Assembly: GCA_026692725.1 (NCBI GenBank)
Contig: JAPMUG010000002.1
Coordinates: forward strand, 186,001-250,000
From: Ecytonucleospora hepatopenaei
Lineage: Eukaryota; Microsporidia; Enterocytozoonidae
Length of the DNA: 64,000 nucleotides
Direction: 5' to 3'
Part shown: piece by piece, positions 56,891 to 64,000 of the stretch
Layout of the letters: the number at the start of each line of letters is the position of its first letter
Numbering within the stretch: the stretch's first letter is position 1
The notes under the pieces: generated by a model
The model's input: the letters and a program-made list of their open reading frames with translations, nothing else
The model's database searches: none
Told to the model about the DNA's origin: nothing
Made by a program: the position numbers and the translations under genes

Positions 56891-58429
56891 ATGGGTAAAA
56901 AGTCAAGTAATAAAAGAAAAAACATTGTTAACAAATTTGTGAGGTTAGATAATACAAAAGAAGACAAATTGAATGTAGAAAACGAAAATGAAGTAATTGA
57001 GATTCAAACACAAAATATTTTTGAAAATGAAGGTTTCCCAAACAATAATTCTGTATTTGAATGTATTGCAAGTGATTATAAAGAAAAAGATGAAGAAACT
57101 AAACATAAGTTAAAGAATTTTAAAAGTGATGATGATTGTAATGAAATAGATTTGTGTATTTCTAAAAATTTTAATAGTGAAGTTGAAGAGATAAAACACG
57201 AAAAGGAAGACCATTTAAGCGATTTTATTGACACGACAATTTTGATTAATAAGGAAAATATGCTTAAAATAGACGATACATTTTTAAACATGACGGTAAA
57301 AGAGGAAAGGGATTTGCAAAAAACAAAAACAGAAATGTTTGAAAATAGAGAAGTAAACACTGATCCTAAAACATTTGGGTTGGATGGAAATACAAGCGAT
57401 GATGCGTCTGCAATATACGTAAGATCCATATTTGAACTTTTTAAAGACATAAATGCTAAATTGAGAGATATTTCCCTATATAAATCAAATGAATACGCCG
57501 CATTAGAAGAATGCTCAAAAATGATTTATTTAAATGATATAAACGGAGTTAAAAAGGTCATCGAAAAACATGTTGGAAGCTTAAATAATCACGAAAAACT
57601 TGTGCTTTTTATGAAAGATAAACTGCCAAAGGAACTTTATGATTTACAGGTACGTAAAGTAAATTTATATAAAAAGTTCATCCAGTATAAATCAAATGTT
57701 CAAGCATTAAATAATTTGACCAATGACATGATAATTAAAGAAAAAGAGTATAAAGAAGAAATCGAAAGAATTGAACAGGAACATAAAAAAACATGCCAAA
57801 ATTTAATCGATGACGAAAACAAACATAAAGAAAGTTTATTTAAAATTTTAAATGAAGAAAACACACACTCAAATAAGAAAAATAAAGAGTTTTTAAAAAA
57901 TAACATAATTGACAGTATAAAAGAATGTTTTGAATGTAAAAACAAAGAAATTGAAAATAAAGCAAAGGAAATTCTCTCTTTGAAAAAAACAAATGAAAAT
58001 TTAAAATTAAAGGTTTCTGAATTTACAGACCAGCAGGCAGTCATTTCCGATTACAGTACAAGACTGAATAAGATACAGAATGAAAATATTTTTTTAGTTC
58101 AAAAACTAAATAAAATAACTGAAAAGACAATAAAATACCAAAAGGACCTTGTTGTTTTTAATAATGAAATTAAAAAACTGATTTCAAGCGATAAAATCAA
58201 AACAGAAACAATTTTAAGACAGAGAAAATTGATTGAAATGTATCAAAAACAATTGTGTGAATCAAGCAGTTTAACAAATGCTTTTTCTAAAATTGAAACA
58301 CTTAAAGCACTTAAAGTTGATTTGGAATCAAAAATTAAAAAAGAAAGCGATAGCAACAAACTTGCCTCATTGCATCGTCAAAAAGAAAGTTGTGAAAAAA
58401 GACTTTCTGATTTATTGAATTATAAATAA
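56891..58429 (+). CDS. coiled-coil protein, unknown
   Basis: 512 residues with a basic N-terminus, an acidic, asparagine-rich first 170 residues, and a helical coiled-coil from about 250 to the end (KEKEYKEEIERIEQEHKKTCQ, LKKTNENLKLKVSEFTDQQA, DLESKIKKESDSNKLASLHR). There are no membrane segments or catalytic motifs. AGCCCTTTTT precedes the ATG. The family is not recognised. Taxilin- or spindle-type roles are only guesses. Confidence 0.75.
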   Translation: MGKKSSNKRKNIVNKFVRLDNTKEDKLNVENENEVIEIQTQNIFENEGFPNNNSVFECIASDYKEKDEETKHKLKNFKSDDDCNEIDLCISKNFNSEVEEIKHEKEDHLSDFIDTTILINKENMLKIDDTFLNMTVKEERDLQKTKTEMFENREVNTDPKTFGLDGNTSDDASAIYVRSIFELFKDINAKLRDISLYKSNEYAALEECSKMIYLNDINGVKKVIEKHVGSLNNHEKLVLFMKDKLPKELYDLQVRKVNLYKKFIQYKSNVQALNNLTNDMIIKEKEYKEEIERIEQEHKKTCQNLIDDENKHKESLFKILNEENTHSNKKNKEFLKNNIIDSIKECFECKNKEIENKAKEILSLKKTNENLKLKVSEFTDQQAVISDYSTRLNKIQNENIFLVQKLNKITEKTIKYQKDLVVFNNEIKKLISSDKIKTETILRQRKLIEMYQKQLCESSSLTNAFSKIETLKALKVDLESKIKKESDSNKLASLHRQKESCEKRLSDLLNYK

Positions 58430-58513
58430 ATCTATATAATTTTCTTCAATATAATATTTTATATATAAGTATTACCTAAATAAAAAAAGATTCAAAACTT
58501 TAAAAAAATAAAT

Positions 58514-61500
58514 TTATTGCTTATATAAAGAAACATTAATTTTACGTCCATTATAATCATAATCACTTTTACCAATAATATCACCTGATTTACCAAAAAC
58601 CATACCTCCGCTATTATATTCTTGACAAGAAGAAATTATATCTTCCTCTTCAACTTTTACAAGCACATTGTTTTTAATTGACAAACCAAGTTCTTTTCTC
58701 ATTTTATTGACAAAACTAGAAAAATCCCTTGCAAGACTCATTCTTTTTGTTTCTTCTGTTTCCTCAACATCAAGAACAACACCAACTCCATTAAATAAAT
58801 CACCATGTTTTTCACTAACAAAATCATATGAAATAATCATTTCATCTTTAGGCAAAAAAGTACAATCATTTTCTAATTTAAGCTGTTCAATTATTTCCTT
58901 TTTATGCTTATTTAGTATCGCACACTTTGACTTAATTTCATCTTTTTTAATTGCAGAATAATTTGGTTTAACATCTATTTTAACATCAAAATTCTCCATT
59001 AATTCTAATTCGATTTTTAATAAATTACACTCACGCAAAATAACGCTTTCAAATTTCATAAACAATTCCTTGTATTCTTTCTCATTTACCTTTGGAACTA
59101 CTACACTTGCTTTTTTTAAAACGCGCTTTAATTTAATTCCATACTTTTCCCTCAAATGTCTAATACCCTCAACAACCACCTTTATTTTATTAAAATCATT
59201 GCATTTTAATTCTGTATCAGGTATTAATTCATGATGGACACTCTGTTTAGATTTATTTTCTTTTTTAATGTCTTTTATGCAATCACATAAAACTTTCTGG
59301 TAAGAAAATTCTGCGAAAAATGGTGTAAATGGAGCCATTACAATGCTAAAATCATAAATTAATCTACCTAGCTTTAACTTATTTTTTCTTAATCCCTTTC
59401 TATTAATTCTTATAAACCAATTGCTTAATGAATCAATAAATCGCAAACAATACCCACTAATAACATTAAGCTTATATTCCTTCATTGCTTTGTTTACATT
59501 AAAAACAAAATTATTTAGCTCACAATCGATCCAATCAGACAGTTCAATTTTACTTTCACTTTCAAAGTCATCACCTTCTACCGACAGACTGTCATAAAAA
59601 ACAAGAATGTTATACCATGGTATAATAACGGTTTTAATAATTTCACTCACTCCCTTCTCAGAGAACTTCAAATTTTCTGCTTCTACAACAGGGGAACTAA
59701 TAAGATAAAACCTTAAAGCATCTGCTCCGTATTTATCAAAAACTTCCTTTGGATCCGGATAATTTTTTAATCGCTTGCTCATTTTTTTACCATCTTCTGC
59801 CAATACTATGCCGTTAACAATCACATTTTTAAACGCAGGTAAATCAAACAACATTGTTGATATTACATGCAATGTATAAAACCACCCCCTTGTTTGGTCA
59901 ATTCCTTCTCCTATAAAATCAGCTGGAAAATTTTCTTTTTTAAGAAAATCTTCACCTGAAATTTGTGAAATTCCAGAAAGATTGTCCTGTGCATACGGCA
60001 TTGATCCACTTTCAAACCAACAATCAAGTACCTCTTCAATTCTTTTGTATGTTTTCCCCTCTTTATGTATAAACAAATGGTCAATAAAATGCCTATGAAT
60101 GTCTGTTATATTTGTTTCTGTTAATGCTTCTAACTCCTTAACGCTTCCTATACATATCAAATCTTCAAAATCATATTTTTCATTTTCATATCTTGCCCAT
60201 ATTGGCAAAGGTGTGCCCCAAAACCTTTGACGAGAAACTGCCCAATCTGACGCATTTGCCAACCAATTATAAAACCTCTTTGTTTTAACATCATTTGGCG
60301 TCCAGTTTGTTGTCTCGAGTGTTTTTAACAAATTTTCTCTCAAATCCTCAACCTTTATGTGCCAATTAGGGACTAAACGATAAATCAATGGAGTGTCTGA
60401 TCTCCAACAGAAGGGATACGAATGGACCATTTTCGAATTAAAGAGCAATTTATCCTTTAAAACAGACAAAATGATTTTATCTGCATCTTTTATGTAAAAG
60501 CCTAGTAAAGATTTCTCAAGCACATGTTCTTTTCTAAAAAAATTTTCTAAAGGAATTGTAAATTTTCCATTTTCATCAATATGGCAAGGTGGTTCTTCAT
60601 TTTTTCCTATCAACTTTTGTCTTAAAAATACTTTATAGTCTTCTTCACCAAAAGAAGGTGCACAATGCACAATAGCTGTTCCACTATCTCTCGTTACAAA
60701 TTCACCTGAAAGTATTCTAAAAAATCCTTTCTTCCTATACTCTTCATAACATGTAAAAGGCTGTTCATATTCAAGACCCACCAAATCAACTCCCTTTATT
60801 TCTTGCTTTACAATTGCATTTTTCAAATATATAGAAACCCTTTCTTTTTCCATAACATATCCCTTTTCTGGTTCTTTTTCTAAAACAAACAACACGTACG
60901 TAAACGATGGATTAATACACAATGCACAATTTGCTGGCAATGTCCATGGTGTAGTAGTCCACGCTACAAAATTGACCTCTTTGTATTTTTCAAACATTGT
61001 TGCATTTAATGCAGGAAAACAGACAAGAACGGATGGATCCGACACGTCTTTATAATTTTGAGTCGCTTCAAAATTACTCATTGCTGTTTTACAAGCTGTG
61101 CTGAAAGGCATAATCTTAAATCCCCTGTAAACCCTGTTTCTATCAAAAATTTTCTTAAAAATAAACCATACCGATTCCATAAAACTTACATCCATGGTTT
61201 TATATCCACCTTTAAAATCTACCCATCTGCCCATTCTTTCTACTATTTCCTCCCATTCGTTTGTGTATTTATCTACAATATTTCTACACTCTTCATTATA
61301 CTTAGCAACACCCATGTTCAAAATTTGATTCCTATCCACGATCTTTAATTTCTTGTCTATTTCATACTCAACCGGAAGACCGTGACAATCCCAACCAAAC
61401 CTTCTTTCCACGTAAAAACCTTTTTGATTGTAAAACCTACCGATTGTATCTTTTATGGTTCCTGATAGAATGTGGCCATAGTGAGGCAAACCTGTTGCAA

Positions 61501-61639
61501 AAGGTGGTCCATCATAAAATACAAATTTTTTGTTGTTCTTGTTTTTCGCATTGCTTACTTCAAAACACTTGTTTTCTTTCCAAAATTTTAAAATTTCAGT
61601 TTCGTTTTCTGGAATGCTAAACATTTTGTTTTTACTCAT
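58514..61639 (-). CDS. ILS1: isoleucyl-tRNA synthetase, cytosolic
   Basis: Class I synthetase that charges tRNA-Ile. The HIGH motif is PPFATGLPHYGHILSG (HYGH at residues 53-56). WDCHGLPVEYEID, the editing domain (WTTTPWTLPANCALCI), FIGEGIDQTRGWFYTLHV and KMSKR at 619-623 are all in place. The anticodon-binding domain and a eukaryote-type C-terminal region (GGMVFGKSGDIIGKSDYDYNG) follow. At 1,041 residues it is near the yeast length (1,072). TGCCCTAAT precedes the start. Confidence 0.97.
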   Translation of the reverse strand: MSKNKMFSIPENETEILKFWKENKCFEVSNAKNKNNKKFVFYDGPPFATGLPHYGHILSGTIKDTIGRFYNQKGFYVERRFGWDCHGLPVEYEIDKKLKIVDRNQILNMGVAKYNEECRNIVDKYTNEWEEIVERMGRWVDFKGGYKTMDVSFMESVWFIFKKIFDRNRVYRGFKIMPFSTACKTAMSNFEATQNYKDVSDPSVLVCFPALNATMFEKYKEVNFVAWTTTPWTLPANCALCINPSFTYVLFVLEKEPEKGYVMEKERVSIYLKNAIVKQEIKGVDLVGLEYEQPFTCYEEYRKKGFFRILSGEFVTRDSGTAIVHCAPSFGEEDYKVFLRQKLIGKNEEPPCHIDENGKFTIPLENFFRKEHVLEKSLLGFYIKDADKIILSVLKDKLLFNSKMVHSYPFCWRSDTPLIYRLVPNWHIKVEDLRENLLKTLETTNWTPNDVKTKRFYNWLANASDWAVSRQRFWGTPLPIWARYENEKYDFEDLICIGSVKELEALTETNITDIHRHFIDHLFIHKEGKTYKRIEEVLDCWFESGSMPYAQDNLSGISQISGEDFLKKENFPADFIGEGIDQTRGWFYTLHVISTMLFDLPAFKNVIVNGIVLAEDGKKMSKRLKNYPDPKEVFDKYGADALRFYLISSPVVEAENLKFSEKGVSEIIKTVIIPWYNILVFYDSLSVEGDDFESESKIELSDWIDCELNNFVFNVNKAMKEYKLNVISGYCLRFIDSLSNWFIRINRKGLRKNKLKLGRLIYDFSIVMAPFTPFFAEFSYQKVLCDCIKDIKKENKSKQSVHHELIPDTELKCNDFNKIKVVVEGIRHLREKYGIKLKRVLKKASVVVPKVNEKEYKELFMKFESVILRECNLLKIELELMENFDVKIDVKPNYSAIKKDEIKSKCAILNKHKKEIIEQLKLENDCTFLPKDEMIISYDFVSEKHGDLFNGVGVVLDVEETEETKRMSLARDFSSFVNKMRKELGLSIKNNVLVKVEEEDIISSCQEYNSGGMVFGKSGDIIGKSDYDYNGRKINVSLYKQ

Positions 61640-61997
61640 ATTAGGGCAAATTTTTGTTTATTTTTTTAAAAAATGTGATAGATATATTAGTGATGCATTA
61701 GTTTAATAATTTAAATGTATACAAAAAGTGTTTGTATTAAAACATTCCATTTTAATTATTGTTTTTTGTTATATACACAAATTTATTCATAAGTTTTGGT
61801 TTTTTGTTTTTCAAATCAAAAATTTAAAACCAAAATATTTTTAAAAAAGCTATAACATACTAATGTTTTATAGGATTTAAATTATAATTTGTGTACTTAT
61901 TATTTGTTTTCCAAATTATATATCACACTTTAAAATTCAATATGCTGAATATTTTTTTCAGAATAAAAAATTATATTGTATTTTATTACCCTTTTAA
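61640..61997. other. intergenic gap between divergent genes
   Basis: About 358 bp upstream of both IleRS and PDCD5. Runs of A and T dominate, and CCC blocks occur only beside the two starts. No RNA gene or open frame was seen. Confidence 0.55.
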
Positions 61998-62300
61998 ATG
62001 TCTAATAATATGTCTAATTTGAACAATTCCAGCGATAAAGAAGAGGCTTTTTTGAAAAAAATTTTAGAAAAACAGTCGTACGATGCTTTAAAAACAATGG
62101 AAATTATCAATCCATCCTTTCATTCAAAAATCAAACAAGAATTATACCTTACATTTAAAAATAAAAATGAAAAAATCAACCACTCTGAATATTCTGCAAT
62201 TGCACAAAAAATAGCAAGAAATTCCGACATTACTATAGAAAAAAGACAGAAGAAAACATGTTACGATTTTGATGAATTGCATGATATTGAAGATTCATGA
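61998..62300 (+). CDS. PDCD5/TFAR19-family protein
   Basis: A 100-residue helical DNA-binding protein of the PDCD5 family, conserved from archaea to man. The core FLKKILEKQSYDALKTMEIINPSFHSKIKQELYLTF corresponds to the ILSPEARERLSNIALVKPEKAxxVENYLI pattern, and IAQKIARNSDITIEKRQKK corresponds to the last helix with its basic end. The acidic C-terminus (FDELHDIEDS) is typical. The cellular role is unsettled; nascent-chain/tubulin folding and apoptosis links come from other organisms. ACCCTTTTAA precedes the ATG. Confidence 0.8.
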   Translation: MSNNMSNLNNSSDKEEAFLKKILEKQSYDALKTMEIINPSFHSKIKQELYLTFKNKNEKINHSEYSAIAQKIARNSDITIEKRQKKTCYDFDELHDIEDS

Positions 62301-62325
62301 TAATAAATTATTCTTATAAAATTTA

Positions 62326-64000
62326 TTAATGTACATTAAAATATGTATTTTCCAAATTAACTATTGTCTGTTCATCTGTTTTTTTCAACTTTTCATACGC
62401 AAAAGAAACTGCTTCTGTGGCATTTTTTGCATGATACCTTGCCACTACTTTTTTTATAAAAACAAGTTTGCCTTCATAATCATCAGGTATGTGCAAAAAT
62501 TCTTCCCCGTTTTTGTCTAGATAATTTTTTAAAGAAACACAATAGTCTGGACACATGTTATACAATTCTTTTCTAAATTTACATACAAAACCTTCTTTTT
62601 TACATAAAAAATCATAAACTAACTTTTCATATTTTTCATTTACCTGCAATAAATTCATAATTTCTTTAATAATGTCCATGTTTTCATTGTCTAAGAAATC
62701 GTCAAAGTAAGGAGAACTTGTAACTTCAATATAATAGCTTGAAAAACTAGGAAAATTAGATGGGCTAAGTACATCAATTATTTTCAAAATTGCAGCCTTA
62801 AAAGTTTTCTTTTTAACATCTAAATCAAGCCACAGCGTAAAAAACTTACAATAAAATTCATAAAATAAAAACATCTTCTTTTCGTATGCCTGCACTAACA
62901 ACTCAAGTCCCCTCAAAATAAATTCTAAACCGTTGTTTTGCAAAAGATGCACTAAAATGTTGACCTTGAAAAATCTAAAAGAACCGTTGTAAATCACAAA
63001 ATGTGCCCAACAACTTTTAAATGCTGCATCAAAATTCAATTCTTTTCCATTGCTAAAAATTATAAACTTTTCATAAATATTTTCTGTGGTTTGAAGAAAG
63101 CCCAAATTTGACACAAAATCATCAAAAACCTTTTCACTGCCATCCACATCAAAATCTAACATTTTATTTTCTATTTTCTTTAAAAAGGCATAGCTAGCAG
63201 TGTCAAACTCGCTTTTCTTGCTTATCGCTTCTATTGTGTGAATAAAATTATAAATTGAACAAAATACGCTTTGAGAAAGGATGAGTTTTTCAAGCAAACA
63301 TAGTGCAAATTCTAAATGAATATTTGATTGACTGTTGTTGACTAAGTTTGCTAATGCTTGATCGTATTCCTCTGCAAATATAAAATTATATTCAATAAAC
63401 TTTGATATCAAACTTACGCTTCTTGACTCTCCATCACTATATATCAGCCAATTTACTGTTTCTTTTTGTGTCTTTTTTGAAATCATAAATATTTTGTATA
63501 AAAAATCAAATATAAAATCTTCCTTACAGTCCGTTTTAAGTGCATATCCCACTAAATATTTTGAAAGATTCAAACAGTCTTCATCCTTGTTACTGCTTTT
63601 AGTGTTTAAAAACATCACCACTTTTTCAAAATTATTGTACTTCTTCTCTCCTAATAAACTTGAAAAACTATCAAAAATAAAGTCATGTTTTTCAAAGGGC
63701 ACTTTGTTTCCTAATAACAACAAAAATGATTTGATGTCCTGATATTCTGCATTTTCTATTTTTCTAAGTGATTTTTTCTCTAGAAATTTAAATGGTAAAA
63801 ACATCAAGATTTCATTTATAAAATTAACCTGCTGCTCCTTAATCCTTAAGTAATTGTCGTTTTCTGTCATTATTTGATACCTCACTATTTTAGACGTAAT
63901 TGGATTGCTTTCCACTCCTGCAAAAATAGAATCTGTTTCAAACAAATCTAAACGATCCTGTAGCTTTGTAATCGCTACCTTTTCTAATAAATTCAAACAA
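62326..64000 (-). CDS. NOT1: CCR4-NOT scaffold NOT1, C-terminal part (runs off the window)
   Basis: Scaffold that holds CCR4, Caf1 and the NOT2-NOT3/5 module. Visible homology includes TVNWLIYSDGESRSVSLISKFIEYNFIFAEEYDQALANLV, equivalent to VTxWLLYADDERKxNxxVTxxLIRxGLxxxxxFDxQLAK, and the NOT1 superfamily core later (FSSYYIEVTSSPYFDDFL). The frame is open to position 64000 with no start, so the N-terminus lies outside. About 557 residues are present. The CCR4 nuclease is encoded near the other end of the window. Confidence 0.85.
   Translation of the reverse strand, partial: CLNLLEKVAITKLQDRLDLFETDSIFAGVESNPITSKIVRYQIMTENDNYLRIKEQQVNFINEILMFLPFKFLEKKSLRKIENAEYQDIKSFLLLLGNKVPFEKHDFIFDSFSSLLGEKKYNNFEKVVMFLNTKSSNKDEDCLNLSKYLVGYALKTDCKEDFIFDFLYKIFMISKKTQKETVNWLIYSDGESRSVSLISKFIEYNFIFAEEYDQALANLVNNSQSNIHLEFALCLLEKLILSQSVFCSIYNFIHTIEAISKKSEFDTASYAFLKKIENKMLDFDVDGSEKVFDDFVSNLGFLQTTENIYEKFIIFSNGKELNFDAAFKSCWAHFVIYNGSFRFFKVNILVHLLQNNGLEFILRGLELLVQAYEKKMFLFYEFYCKFFTLWLDLDVKKKTFKAAILKIIDVLSPSNFPSFSSYYIEVTSSPYFDDFLDNENMDIIKEIMNLLQVNEKYEKLVYDFLCKKEGFVCKFRKELYNMCPDYCVSLKNYLDKNGEEFLHIPDDYEGKLVFIKKVVARYHAKNATEAVSFAYEKLKKTDEQTIVNLENTYFNVH

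Overview
This window reads as a nuclear contig of a microsporidian. It is very AT-rich and carries about 57 genes in 64 kb on both strands, with no recognisable spliceosomal introns. Intergenic gaps are mostly under 200 bp and many proteins are shorter than their animal or yeast relatives. The organelle-related genes fit a mitosome-bearing parasite: a DnaK-type mitosomal Hsp70 without a lid, a Tim17/22/23-type translocase subunit and the cytosolic Fe-S scaffold Nbp35. Most start codons are preceded within about 15 bp by a CCC block (typically ACCCTT-ATG), a known microsporidian 5' signal. I used it to choose starts. The genus cannot be fixed from the sequence alone.

Layout. 0-10 kb: a charged coiled-coil membrane protein, COPII Sec23 (frameshifted), ribosomal eS7, the CCR4 deadenylase, an orphan membrane protein and mitosomal Hsp70. 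10-20 kb: Exo1, the proteasome deubiquitinase Rpn11, Pno1, an ArfGAP, condensin CAP-H, a Med4-like protein divergent from NC2-beta, Pol I/III AC19, an amino-acid transporter, uS10, a small coiled-coil protein and an unannotated, extremely small RNase P/MRP-family RNA. 20-31 kb: a NodB-fold pseudo-deacetylase, a degenerate CTP synthase, Pescadillo, a PHD/ePHD protein divergent from TFIIE-alpha, the Tim17-family protein, a coiled-coil/winged-helix protein, Ash2, Nbp35, Utp15 and Cdc27. 31-44 kb: a choline-transporter-like protein, a Neo1-type P4-ATPase (frameshifted), an E2F/DP factor, an eIF3c-like protein, a septin, a SNARE-like protein, a bacterial-type CMP kinase, a frameshifted dynein light chain, a BAR protein and Sec31. 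44-64 kb: a CCCH protein, two helical-repeat proteins, Sec8-like, ORMDL, Rrp6 without catalytic residues, a gene-poor 1-kb stretch, short Efl1, tRNA-Ser, a Cue2-like Smr protein, a coiled-coil protein, IleRS, PDCD5 and the C-terminal part of NOT1.

The genes are housekeeping genes rather than an operon. They cover secretion (Sec23, Sec31, ArfGAP, adaptin-like, Neo1, SNARE, Sec8, septin), RNA decay (CCR4, NOT1, Rrp6, Smr protein), ribosome synthesis (Pno1, Pescadillo, Utp15, Efl1, eS7, uS10) and transcription/chromatin (TFIIE, NC2, AC19, Ash2, PHD, E2F).

The most interesting signals are the roughly 137-nt RNase P-like RNA, three conserved enzymes whose active-site residues are gone while the fold is kept (CTP synthase synthetase domain, Rrp6, NodB deacetylase), and three conserved genes each broken by a one-base frame change (Sec23, P4-ATPase, dynein light chain).
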